A DNA stretch of 18,872 nt from Nitrososphaerota archaeon (GCA_031283385.1 JAITBW010000037.1:1-18872), one strand, 5' to 3'. Positions 7,526 to 15,209 are shown, numbered from the stretch's first letter. A program made the numbers and translations. The notes: generated by a model from the letters alone, not told the origin.

Positions 7526-8704
7526 TTATTGCGCACTCCTATAAATGTGAACAGTTGCGGTTGCACCTGAGCCTCCGACATTGTGAGTTAACCCAATTTT
7601 TGCGTCTTTAACTTGACGGCGTTCGGCTTGTCCAGTGAGTTGGAGATAGATTTCATATACTTGGGCAGTTCCTGTTGCGCCAACTGGATGACCTTTGGCT
7701 TTTAATCCGCCGCTCGTGTTGACGGGTATACGTCCACCAAGAGATGTTTGATTATTTTCTAAGAGTTTACCGCTTTCACCAGGATCACAAAAGCCTAAGT
7801 CTTCATATGCTACAAGTTCAGCACTGGTAAAACAGTCATGAACCTCAGCGAGGTTTATATCCTGAGGAGAAAGCTGCGCCATTTCGTATGCGGCTTTTGC
7901 AGCTGTTTTCGTTGATTCAATGGAGGTAAAACTTTTGCGTTCATACAACCCTATAGAGTCACTAGCTTGTCCACTGCCAACAATGTGTACGGGGTTATCA
8001 GTATATTTAGCTGCAAGCTCAGGTTTAGTTAAAATTATACAACTTGCACCATCGGTAACTAGTGAGCAATCATAAAGTTTAAGGGGCCAAGCAACATATC
8101 GGGAATTCATTACTGTTTCAACGGTAATTTCTTTTTGCATATGCGCCTTAGGGTTAAGACTTGCATGATAATGATTCTTAACTGCTGCCATAGCAAAATG
8201 TTCTTCCTTTGTACCGTAATCATGCATATGGCGTGTCGCCATTAACGCATATATGCCAGGAAAAGTTATACCATGATACTGCTCAAATGGATAATCAGAG
8301 GCCATTGCAAGATACTCTGTAACCTCAGCTGTGGAACGGTTAGTCATTTTTTCTACGCCACCGACCATTACAACATCGGCAAGACCAGACATTACAGCAT
8401 ATATACCTGCACGTAACGCTGCCCCTGATGAACCACAGGCAGCTTCACATCTTGTAGCAGGAATTCCAAGTAATCCTGTCCAGTCTGCAAGAATTGAACC
8501 CATATGCCCCTGATGTTCATATGCTTCACCCATATGCCCAATAAACATTGTTTTTATATCCTGCTTTGGCTCCAGTTTTGGACACCGCGCAAATGCTTCT
8601 TGAGCAGCCATGGTAAATATTTCTCTTGCAAGTAAGCCGTCGTGCTTTTGGAATTTTGACATTCCAGCACTAATTATACTAACGAGTGGGGTTCCATTCA
8701 ACAC
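7526..8704 (-). CDS. SCP2-type archaeal thiolase (acetyl-CoA C-acetyltransferase-like)
   Basis: A 392-residue thiolase-fold enzyme, expected to condense two acetyl-CoA to acetoacetyl-CoA or to cleave 3-ketoacyl-CoA. The nucleophile is C90 in CEAACGSSGAA (86-96). Later motifs are HDCFTSAE (H289), GLKAKGHPVGATG with H339, and HNVGGSG (374-380), which replaces the CxGGG of classical bacterial thiolases, as is usual in the archaeal/SCP2 branch. The GTG start (8702-8704) is set by GGAGG at 8716-8720, 11 bases upstream. It is the first gene of a two-gene unit with DUF35 and has its own leader region after rad50. The usual archaeal arrangement places HMG-CoA synthase just upstream; it is absent here, so the mevalonate assignment is likely but not proved. 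Confidence 0.9.
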   Translation of the reverse strand: MLNGTPLVSIISAGMSKFQKHDGLLAREIFTMAAQEAFARCPKLEPKQDIKTMFIGHMGEAYEHQGHMGSILADWTGLLGIPATRCEAACGSSGAALRAGIYAVMSGLADVVMVGGVEKMTNRSTAEVTEYLAMASDYPFEQYHGITFPGIYALMATRHMHDYGTKEEHFAMAAVKNHYHASLNPKAHMQKEITVETVMNSRYVAWPLKLYDCSLVTDGASCIILTKPELAAKYTDNPVHIVGSGQASDSIGLYERKSFTSIESTKTAAKAAYEMAQLSPQDINLAEVHDCFTSAELVAYEDLGFCDPGESGKLLENNQTSLGGRIPVNTSGGLKAKGHPVGATGTAQVYEIYLQLTGQAERRQVKDAKIGLTHNVGGSGATATVHIYRSAQ

Positions 8705-8715
8705 TACTTTGGTTG

Positions 8716-8720
8716 CCTCC
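8716..8720 (-). promoter_or_regulatory. Strong Shine-Dalgarno site for the thiolase
   Basis: GGAGG on the minus strand, 11 bases before the GTG at 8702-8704. It supports the GTG start rather than the TTG one codon further in. Confidence 0.6.
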
Positions 8721-8780
8721 TAGTATCATATTACAAATTGTTTATGCACTAATAAAAGCACTGTAACAAACATTAAAAAT

Positions 8781-8795
8781 GTATCATATAAAATG
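8781..8795 (-). promoter_or_regulatory. Possible TATA box of the thiolase-DUF35 unit
   Basis: On the minus strand CATTTTATATGATAC lies just after the end of rad50. A start about 25 bases downstream would give a leader of roughly 55-60 bases before GTG. A second A/T-rich block, GCTTTTATTAG near 8754, is an alternative. Its presence suggests the thiolase is not merely read through from mre11-rad50. Confidence 0.35.
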
Positions 8796-8804
8796 GTAAA
8801 TAAG

Positions 8805-10892
8805 TTATTGTTCAATTGACACTTTGCTAATGCTGGCTTCTTTTTCTAATGTAAGTACATGTGTGGCTTTGTCAGCAAACGTTTCGCTATGGGTTACGGC
8901 AATTATTTGTTCAATAGTTTTAAGTTTGCTTATAGCTTCTGCTAAATGTCCAATGCTACCGTCTTCGTTACCAAGGTTTTCGGTAGGTTCATCGAGCATT
9001 AAAAGGCTTAAGCCATGTCCGGTCTGTGTTTGCATGATTAATTGTCCTAAACCTAATCTGTAAGCGAAAGCTAGGAGTGTTCGTTCTCCACCTGAAAGGA
9101 AACTAACTTCACGTTCTATGTTTGATTCAGTTTTCACATAAGGTGTGTATGTTTCGTCTATTGTTATGTTTAGCATGGGGGTTTCGCTGCTTATTAAGCT
9201 GTCAAGTATTTGTTGGATGACGCTGCGCAGAATTTTAACGAATTCTTTGCGAAGTTTAGGTTGTATACTACGGTATGCATCGCGGATTGCCCCGAGAAGT
9301 TCTATTACGCGTTCAAGTTTTTCGATTCTTTCTGTTTTTTCTTGAGCATTATCTACACGTAGCTTTATCTCGTCTATGCTGCGTAGCAGATTTTTTTTGT
9401 TGTTTTCTTTAGTTTTAAGTTCAGACTCTAAGCTATAGTATTGTTTAAGTGTTTGATCACGATGTGCACGTGTGGCATCTAAAGCGGATAAATCAAGTTG
9501 TGCGATTTCATTTTGGATAAGTGAATATTGAATTTTTTGGTCAGATTCAAATTTCTGCTGATTGTTAAATTCGTCTATCAATTCAGAAAGGTTATTTTCT
9601 TCTTCTTTAATACGGGTTTTTAGGTCATTTTCACTTATTAAGCATGTTCGGAGATTTAAGTAGGCGTCTGAAGCGATAGTTTTAGCTTTCTGTAGGTCAG
9701 CAATTTCTAAGCGCAGATGATTTATAGTTCGTTGTCTCTCAGCATTTTCCTGTTCAATTTTGTTAAGAAGATCGGTTTTATATTGACCTGTAAGAGATTG
9801 AACACATAAAGGACATTTATCTTCTTGAGATAATTGGCTAATTCTTTTTTGATCTACTTGTATACCTTTTGTTGCAGCTTCCTGTTCACCACGCAGGCTG
9901 CTGATTTTGTCATCAAATGTTGCTAGAAACTGGGTTATTTGGTCAAATGGGTGATTTGCAGGTAGTTCTGCTTGTTCTAGTTTAGTTAGATATAGTTTTT
10001 TTTGTGGTTCCATGGAGTCTTGTCGTTGTTGTAGGTCGGTAAGTATTTTTTTTTGTTTTTCGACTTTTTGGGTAAGAAATGCTATGTTGTCGGTAGTGCT
10101 TTGTAGATTTGTACGTATTTGAGTTTCTCTGTGTTTGAACTCGTCATTTTTACGTTTCGTTTCTTCAAGTGCTTTAAGGTTTTGTTCAGTTTCTTCGAGT
10201 GCATTTTTTACATTTGATAGTTTTTGGGTTAAGAATTCAAGGTCTATTTCTATAAGAGTGAACTCTTCAGTGGTACGGTTATAGTCATTACATAGTTTTT
10301 CAAGATTGTTAACATCAGAGTCTTGTTTGTATAGTCGCTTTTCTGTTTCATACTCGCGTTGATACTGCACTACACTATTCCAAGCAGCTTCATAGTCTGA
10401 GAGACTAAATAGTTCATCTATGCGTTTTTGCCTATCGCGAGGAGTAGCATCAAGGAGGTCTTTAAGATGTTCTTGGCGGAACCAGACAATTTCGCGGTAG
10501 AGGTCCCTATTCAAACCAGTTACAAGTTTTATTTGTTCAGCTACGGCATCATTTTTAATGCTAGCAATTAACGTATCGTCCTCATACAAACAGAGATTAT
10601 CAGAGTCTTGACTTATGCCTGTACCTTTACGGAGTAAACCGCGGGTTATCTTGTAAGTTTTACCGTTTTGGGAAAACTGGACAGATACTTTACCAGAATT
10701 AGCTCCGTCTCGAAGCAGATAGTCAAAACTTCTAGTAATAGAGTCGCCAAACAGGGCAAAGTCAACAGCATACATAATACTAGATTTTCCACAACCCACA
10801 CCGCCTACAACACAGTTAAAACCGCTTGTAAAGGGCACTGTTGACTTAACATGGCTACGAATGTTTTCTAGTTGTACAACCTCGATTTTCAT
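8805..10892 (-). CDS. rad50: Rad50 SMC-like ATPase with short coiled-coil arms
   Basis: A 695-residue ABC/SMC ATPase, the partner of Mre11 in DNA double-strand-break end processing. The N-terminal head opens with the KIEVVQLENIRSH strand and Walker A GGVGCGKSS (30-38). The Q-loop region WFRQEHLKDLLDATPRDR is near 140. Coiled coil runs from about 190 to the zinc hook C360-P-L-C363, then back to about 545. The C-terminal head has the ABC signature LSGGE (599-603) and Walker B LLMLDEPTENLG with D634/E635, then the switch TH near residue 670. All catalytic motifs are intact. The family is usually about 850-900 residues in archaea, so the arms are clearly short. ATG lies 2 bases after the mre11 stop, so the two genes are translated from one message. 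No HerA or NurA gene is nearby. Confidence 0.95.
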   Translation of the reverse strand: MKIEVVQLENIRSHVKSTVPFTSGFNCVVGGVGCGKSSIMYAVDFALFGDSITRSFDYLLRDGANSGKVSVQFSQNGKTYKITRGLLRKGTGISQDSDNLCLYEDDTLIASIKNDAVAEQIKLVTGLNRDLYREIVWFRQEHLKDLLDATPRDRQKRIDELFSLSDYEAAWNSVVQYQREYETEKRLYKQDSDVNNLEKLCNDYNRTTEEFTLIEIDLEFLTQKLSNVKNALEETEQNLKALEETKRKNDEFKHRETQIRTNLQSTTDNIAFLTQKVEKQKKILTDLQQRQDSMEPQKKLYLTKLEQAELPANHPFDQITQFLATFDDKISSLRGEQEAATKGIQVDQKRISQLSQEDKCPLCVQSLTGQYKTDLLNKIEQENAERQRTINHLRLEIADLQKAKTIASDAYLNLRTCLISENDLKTRIKEEENNLSELIDEFNNQQKFESDQKIQYSLIQNEIAQLDLSALDATRAHRDQTLKQYYSLESELKTKENNKKNLLRSIDEIKLRVDNAQEKTERIEKLERVIELLGAIRDAYRSIQPKLRKEFVKILRSVIQQILDSLISSETPMLNITIDETYTPYVKTESNIEREVSFLSGGERTLLAFAYRLGLGQLIMQTQTGHGLSLLMLDEPTENLGNEDGSIGHLAEAISKLKTIEQIIAVTHSETFADKATHVLTLEKEASISKVSIEQ

Positions 10893-10894
10893 AA

Positions 10895-12097
10895 TTATAG
10901 CTCCTCTATAATTTGTCGAACTTTTTCGTCCTGCTTACGTGTGAAGGGTTCAATTAGAGCCAATGCAGATGTAGCAAGTCTATCAGCCTCTTCCTTACTG
11001 TAGCGTTCACTGAAAATCTGCAAAAAATATTCATACGATTTAGTCTTTAAATCCTTAAAACTATCTTCAAAAATGTTACTAGCAACTTCATCTAAAAGGG
11101 CAGATTCACGAAGCAACACTATAGGATGAACAAGTAAAGCCTTTTCACCTGCAGCACATATTTGAGCTATATCAACCTCTGTTCGACTCGCCTCAGCAGG
11201 TAAAGTGCCTTTTAACACGGGAACTAAAACTGCACCAGCCGCGTCAGCATCTTTGACCATTTGAATAACCATTTCAGTTACTTTAGCAGGAGGTATACCT
11301 GAAAAATCAGTTTCATCCAAAATAACAAATTGCCGAGACAAAGAGAACTCTATTTGCTCAACTTGACTCTCACCAGCCTCATTTACCTGCACGTAATTAA
11401 ACCCCTTAGGATACCTAGCCTCATCATAACTTACCGTTTCAGTACAGCCACTATAAAATATACAACCATCCTTAAAGTTAGCACTAAAACGCTCATGAAT
11501 ATGCCCCGCAGCATAATAATTAAAACCTGACGGCAACAAATCAGGCGTTAATTCAGCCTCAATATAAGGTGGCTTTACCCCCTGCAAATCTACCGCTCCA
11601 TGAAAAGCAAAAATATTATAAACATCTTTTACCGGCACTGGAGGATTTTCTAGCATAAATTTAGGCAACCCTTCTTGAGTTTTATTACGAGTATGATAAT
11701 TAGGTATACCATACACATAGCAACAATCTTGCTTGCACCAACACGCACCATTATGACGGGGAAGATGATAAATTAAGCCAGCACTATCAAGAGGATAGAG
11801 AATTGTCCCCGTTATAGTATTAGGCGCAGAATCATGAGAACCATCAACAGTAAGTACAGGTATGTTAGCATCTTTTAACCGCTTAAAATTACGTATAGCA
11901 TTTTCAAGAGTAACATTAGATGGTCGAGGTTGATGAAACAAGTCACCTGAAATAATCATAAAATCAGGCTTAAGCTCCACTACTCTATCCACAAGCTCAG
12001 AGAGAACATTATCAAAATCCTGACGTCTCACTTCAAGCCCATACTGCGAATACCCCAAATGCAAATCGGAAACATGAACAAAACTGAAAGCCTTCAA
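10895..12097 (-). CDS. mre11: Mre11 nuclease, with Ser in the GNHD motif
   Basis: A 400-residue calcineurin-like phosphoesterase, the Mn-dependent nuclease subunit of Mre11-Rad50. Motif I is DLHLG (D11, H13) and motif II is SGDLFH (D52). Motif III reads GSHDS at 86-90: the metal-binding Asn of GNHD/E is Ser87, while H88 and D89 remain. H166 lies in FAFHGAV, and AAGHIHER gives H199 and H201. A cysteine cluster, C119, C121, C125 and C126, precedes a beta strand in the nuclease domain. The C-terminal part, about 290-395, holds the capping and Rad50-binding helices. The start is TTG at 12095-12097, with a stop codon two codons upstream in frame; any later start would remove motif I. It leads the operon with rad50, 2 bases downstream. 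Confidence 0.93.
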   Translation of the reverse strand: MKAFSFVHVSDLHLGYSQYGLEVRRQDFDNVLSELVDRVVELKPDFMIISGDLFHQPRPSNVTLENAIRNFKRLKDANIPVLTVDGSHDSAPNTITGTILYPLDSAGLIYHLPRHNGACWCKQDCCYVYGIPNYHTRNKTQEGLPKFMLENPPVPVKDVYNIFAFHGAVDLQGVKPPYIEAELTPDLLPSGFNYYAAGHIHERFSANFKDGCIFYSGCTETVSYDEARYPKGFNYVQVNEAGESQVEQIEFSLSRQFVILDETDFSGIPPAKVTEMVIQMVKDADAAGAVLVPVLKGTLPAEASRTEVDIAQICAAGEKALLVHPIVLLRESALLDEVASNIFEDSFKDLKTKSYEYFLQIFSERYSKEEADRLATSALALIEPFTRKQDEKVRQIIEEL

Positions 12098-12131
12098 CCA
12101 TTAACCCCAAAAATAAAGTAAAAAAAGTAAC

Positions 12132-12142
12132 AATTTAAAGAT
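12132..12142 (-). promoter_or_regulatory. Possible TATA box of mre11-rad50
   Basis: On the minus strand CTTTAAATTGT is centred about 40 bases before the TTG start, leaving a leader of about 15 bases that contains GGGG (12104-12107) as a weak ribosome site. A similar TTTAAATTGT string lies upstream of the LSm gene in the same relation to its start. Confidence 0.35.
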
Positions 12143-12242
12143 TTAGTAACAACTAACAACAACACCAACCACCAACAGATAAAACGCCCATAAAACATTA
12201 CTTACACCAAAAACACAAACCAGAATACCCACAGATTTGGGG

Positions 12243-12253
12243 AAATATATAAA
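12243..12253 (+). promoter_or_regulatory. TATA box of the AN1-S2P gene
   Basis: AAATATATAAA is centred about 41 bases before the ATG at 12290, placing transcription start near 12274. AAAGGT at 12275-12280 then gives a possible ribosome site about 9 bases before ATG. It is one of the best archaeal promoter matches in the window. Confidence 0.6.
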
Positions 12254-12289
12254 CCGTTAAATACGAATTCATTAAAAGGTAAAAAAATA

Positions 12290-13099
12290 ATGAACTGCCA
12301 AATTTGCGGAATACCAGTAGACATGCCATACAGCTGCCCATACTGTGGCGGACAATTCTGTAGCCAACACCGCCTACCAGAAAACCATACATGCCCACAG
12401 ATCAGCAGAGCACACAATCAAAGACAAAACACAGTAAGAGAAGAAATACACCAAACAAACAATGGAAGCTATAATTACAGTTTCAACTTTAATCCACAAC
12501 CAAACAGAACTCATCGAATCGGGGTGTTCAGTCCAAAAGAATTAAAACACTTAGGAATCGCAGCTTTGCTTGTTATTGGTATTGGTATCTCAATAAGTCT
12601 GTACAGCAATATTGGCAATACTTGGCGCATGATTGCTGTTTTTTCTGTTAGCCTAATGGCATCGTTTTTAGTTCATGAACTTGCTCACAAAGTTATAGCA
12701 CAAAAACATGGATTGTGGGCAGAATTTCGTTTAACTACATGGGGAGCATTACTAACGTTTGCCGCTGTATTTCTTCCGTTTAAAATAATAGCACCTGGAG
12801 CAATGATGATTAGGGGTACTACAAACAAAAGGAGCATACTAGAAATTTCAGTTGCTGGACCGATAACAAACATTATTTTTGCGTCAGTGTTATTTGTTTT
12901 AGCATTTGTTTTACAATCGTATAGCTCTATTCTAGCATACGTTGGGTACATTAATGCATTCATAGCAATTTTTAACTTGATTCCATTTGGTATTTTTGAC
13001 GGCTTCAAAATTTTTAGTGTAGACAAAAAGATTTGGGCAGTAACATTTGCCACAAGTTTGGCACTGTTGATTTACGGATATCTAAAAATATTCGTATAA
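12290..13099 (+). CDS. Site-2 protease (M50-type intramembrane metalloprotease) with N-terminal AN1 zinc finger
   Basis: A 269-residue fusion. Residues 3-35 form a complete AN1-type zinc finger with ligands C3, C6, C16, C19, C24, H27, H33 and C35. A polar, Asn/Gln-rich linker (36-80) follows. The remainder is a multi-pass membrane domain: helices near 87-105 and 113-137, the latter carrying the zinc-protease motif HELAH (H129, E130, H133), then helices near 150-172, 184-208 and 213-235. The third zinc ligand is likely D237 in NLIPFGIFDGFK. It is expected to cleave a transmembrane substrate inside the membrane, with the AN1 finger in the cytosol recruiting a partner. AN1 fingers attached to membrane proteases are known in archaea; the substrate is unknown. 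It is transcribed from its own promoter, divergent from mre11-rad50 and convergent with the next gene. Confidence 0.9.
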   Translation: MNCQICGIPVDMPYSCPYCGGQFCSQHRLPENHTCPQISRAHNQRQNTVREEIHQTNNGSYNYSFNFNPQPNRTHRIGVFSPKELKHLGIAALLVIGIGISISLYSNIGNTWRMIAVFSVSLMASFLVHELAHKVIAQKHGLWAEFRLTTWGALLTFAAVFLPFKIIAPGAMMIRGTTNKRSILEISVAGPITNIIFASVLFVLAFVLQSYSSILAYVGYINAFIAIFNLIPFGIFDGFKIFSVDKKIWAVTFATSLALLIYGYLKIFV

Positions 13100-13122
13100 T
13101 AACCAAATTTTGGAACGGTAAG

Positions 13123-13159
13123 TGGTTGAGTTTTCAACCATTATGTCTCACTATTTTTT
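13123..13159. terminator. Hairpin and T-tract between convergent genes
   Basis: A perfect 7-bp inverted repeat TGGTTGA/TCAACCA (13123-13129 and 13134-13140) with a 4-base loop, followed by TTTTTT at 13154-13159. It lies between the AN1-S2P stop and the stop of the opposing RecA-like gene. The hairpin is symmetrical, but the T-tract serves only the plus strand. Confidence 0.5.
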
Positions 13160-13178
13160 CAGATGTATAGTTATTGTC

Positions 13179-13904
13179 TCAGGAGAAAAAATCCATTAGT
13201 GTTTTGTTTTCAGGGTTAAAGTCCATAACGCCTAGCATATATGAGGGATGTTTTTCGAGTTCTATTTCACTTGTGTATAGTGTTTTTGTGTGTCGGATAA
13301 TGACATTGGCTTTGGCTGTTGTTATTTCTTGTAGAGTAGTATTTCTTTGGTTGTTTTCGTGAGGGAGGTTTGTGGCGACGATTATTATGTTGTGTTTTTT
13401 TGCAAAGTTTGAGAGGTGATTCATTATTTGAGTGTAAGCCATTCTTGCCTCTGAGTCGTCTATGTTTTCTGTTAGGAATGGGTACATTATGTCGGAGATT
13501 GCTACAAGTTTTACGTTTGTTGTTTCCATGATTTGTTCGAGTTGGTCTATTATTAGAGAATGTAGTTTGTAAGCTGTGTAGACTCTGAAAGACTGTATTT
13601 GTTTAGGTATTTCTTGTGAGTCTAATTGGAGTTCAGCAGTTTGTGAAATATTGGATAATGTAGAATTTTTTGTTGCATCGATAAAGATTGTTTTGCTGTT
13701 CACGCCACCTTGTTCTGTTGATAGGTGAGCTCGGATGCATAGTTGTGACAGCAGTGAAGTAACTGTTTGTGATCCATATAGTATGGCAAAATCGCCTTCT
13801 TTGAGTGCTGGGAGAAGTGCATCGATATCTGGTATGTTGAATGTTAATCTTAGTGCATTTGTTGTTTGTGGTGTTATGTTTTGTTGTAGTATTAATTTTT
13901 GCAT
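13179..13904 (-). CDS. RecA/RadB/KaiC-like protein with a degenerate P-loop
   Basis: A 241-residue protein with the layout of an archaeal RadB or other RecA-fold paralogue, but without an ATPase site. The expected sequence near residues 20-60 is present (FNIPDIDALLPALKEGDFAI, then ILYGSQTVTSLLSQLCIRA). Where GxxxxGKT/S should be, there is YGSQTVTS at 43-50, with no Lys. The next strand KTIFIDAT (71-78) and the Walker B-like VKLVAISD (131-138, followed by IMYPF) fit RecA-type strands, as does HNIIIVATNLPHE near 190. Its coding strand is markedly A/C-rich. ATG at 13902-13904 is the only good start. It stands alone, convergent with AN1-S2P. It may act as a regulatory or structural recombination mediator; that is inference. 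Family assignment is moderate, since it rests on motif order only. Confidence 0.65.
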   Translation of the reverse strand: MQKLILQQNITPQTTNALRLTFNIPDIDALLPALKEGDFAILYGSQTVTSLLSQLCIRAHLSTEQGGVNSKTIFIDATKNSTLSNISQTAELQLDSQEIPKQIQSFRVYTAYKLHSLIIDQLEQIMETTNVKLVAISDIMYPFLTENIDDSEARMAYTQIMNHLSNFAKKHNIIIVATNLPHENNQRNTTLQEITTAKANVIIRHTKTLYTSEIELEKHPSYMLGVMDFNPENKTLMDFFS

Positions 13905-14120
13905 TGTTACTTCACATAGCTCGTTTACTGTTTTTTAGTTATTTAAGACATCGGAGAAGCAACAGTTCGTGACAGTAGAGAGGGGTTAGTGAAAGTAAAA
14001 GTGAAATTTTGTGTCTGTTGTAAGTTTTTTTATGAAAAAAGTTTTTCAGGATGTTTTAGTTGAAGTTCGCTTGTTTTACGAGTTTTGTTGATTACATATG
14101 TTTTTTAATGTTGTGAAGGG

Positions 14121-14130
14121 CAAATATAAA
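14121..14130 (+). promoter_or_regulatory. TATA box of the ThiF-like gene
   Basis: CAAATATAAA is centred about 38 bases before the ATG at 14165, giving a start near 14150 and a leader of about 15 bases with no clear ribosome site. Confidence 0.55.
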
Positions 14131-14164
14131 ACGGTCCAGTAACATGTAAATGTAGGCGTATTGT

Positions 14165-14953
14165 ATGACTGATGTTGGAAAAGCGGGTTTTGCTGAAGAG
14201 TTTTATAGTCGTCAAGTTGTAATGAAAGAGTTAGGTGTAGTGGGGCAGCATAAGTTAGCGAATTCTCGTGTTGCTGTTGTTGGTGTTGGGGGTTTAGGTA
14301 CAGTTTCTGCGTTGTATCTTGCCTTAGCTGGTGTGGGTTATATTCGTATAATTGATCAAGATGTAATTGAGCCTCATAATCTTCATCGACAGATATTATA
14401 TACATCAGATGACGTGTATTATCCTAAAGTTGAAGTTGCCGTGGAGCGTTTAGAGCAGGCTAATCCGTTTGTTAAAGTTGAAGCGGTTTCAGAAAAGGTG
14501 GATTCAAATAATGTTGACCGTTTGCTTGCGGGTGTCGATTGTGTTGTTGACGGTTTAGATAACATGTTGACACGTTATGTTGTAAATCGGGCATGTGTCA
14601 AAGCTGGTGTGCCGTATGTTTTTGGGGCGGCTGTGGGTGTTGAGGGGAATTTGTCTGTTTTTGCGGCTCCTGAGACGGGTTGTCTTGAATGTTTGATGCC
14701 TAATCTTTTGGATAGTCAAATGCAGTCGTGTTGTTCTCGTGGTGTGTTAGGTGCGACTGCTGGAATTGTTGGGAGTCTGCAGGCTATGGAAGCTATCAAG
14801 CTTTTAGCGGGTGTAGGGTCAGCGTTGAAGGGTAAATTGTTGGTTTGTGATTTTAGTGATATGGATTTCGCTGTAGTTGATATAGCTAGAAATTTGTGTT
14901 GTCCTGTTTGTGGTGGTAAAGTTTCAGAGAGTATTATTAGAGAAAAACCCTAG
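14165..14953 (+). CDS. ThiF/MoeB/HesA-family E1-like adenylyltransferase
   Basis: A 262-residue E1-like enzyme that should adenylate the C-terminal glycine of a ubiquitin-like or sulfur-carrier protein (MoaD, ThiS or SAMP type). The N-terminal YSRQVVMKELGVVGQHKL is the family opening. GVGGLG at 40-45 binds nucleotide. D64/D66 with PHNLHRQ (70-76) forms the ATP/ribose region, and DGLDNMLTRY (129-138) supplies the conserved Asp. Zinc ligands are C173/C176 (CLEC) and C246/C249 (CPVC). C189 or C190 in QSCCSRGVLG lies where ThiF and MoeB keep the acceptor cysteine. All key residues are present. No ubiquitin-like carrier, JAMM protease or sulfurtransferase gene is adjacent, so the pathway (molybdopterin, thiamine, tRNA thiolation or protein conjugation) cannot be decided. 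Confidence 0.92.
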   Translation: MTDVGKAGFAEEFYSRQVVMKELGVVGQHKLANSRVAVVGVGGLGTVSALYLALAGVGYIRIIDQDVIEPHNLHRQILYTSDDVYYPKVEVAVERLEQANPFVKVEAVSEKVDSNNVDRLLAGVDCVVDGLDNMLTRYVVNRACVKAGVPYVFGAAVGVEGNLSVFAAPETGCLECLMPNLLDSQMQSCCSRGVLGATAGIVGSLQAMEAIKLLAGVGSALKGKLLVCDFSDMDFAVVDIARNLCCPVCGGKVSESIIREKP

Positions 14954-15073
14954 TTTGACTTTGATAAAAAAATTAGTCTTTTCAATAGTTGGTATATGTT
15001 AATTAAAGGTGTTATAAATGAAGGGTAAGTTTTGAGGGTTTATAGGAAAGTTTTGGAAAAAGTGCAGTCGGGT

Positions 15074-15100
15074 AACATCATTTAAAGATATAGTGATGTT
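15074..15100. repeat. Inverted repeat in the ThiF-HAD gap
   Basis: AACATCA (15074-15080) and TGATGTT (15094-15100) form a 7-bp stem around a 13-base A/T-rich loop. The 256-base gap from 14954 to 15209 is otherwise T/G-rich with no open frame worth calling. The repeat has no T-tract after it, so an operator or RNA hairpin is as likely as a terminator. Confidence 0.35.
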
Positions 15101-15209
15101 GTCAGTTAGTTAGAGAAGGCGTTTAGGATTGGTTGTTAATTTGTTGTTTATTCCCGAAATGTTTTTTAAACTTTCAATAGAGTCAACGTTTGAATAAGTG
15201 TAGCTGTTT

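Noticed and set aside
12685..13053. Minus-strand open frame opposite the AN1-S2P gene
   Set aside because: It overlaps the catalytic membrane domain on the other strand. The hydrophobic translation is a mirror of the real gene.
13100..13200. Switch from A/C-rich to G/T-rich plus strand as a replication origin
   Set aside because: Similar switches occur several times in the window, no cdc6/orc1 gene is near, and no repeated origin boxes were seen. Local composition blocks explain it better.
13989..14063. 24-codon plus-strand frame with a Cys-rich CVCC segment
   Set aside because: It is very short, has a GTG start without a ribosome site, and lies in G/T-rich DNA where Cys and Phe codons arise by chance.
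14076..14405. Minus-strand open frame overlapping the start of the ThiF-like gene
   Set aside because: Its translation is a low-complexity Gln/His/Leu/Thr-rich string caused by the G/T-rich coding strand of thiF, and it conflicts with intact E1 motifs.
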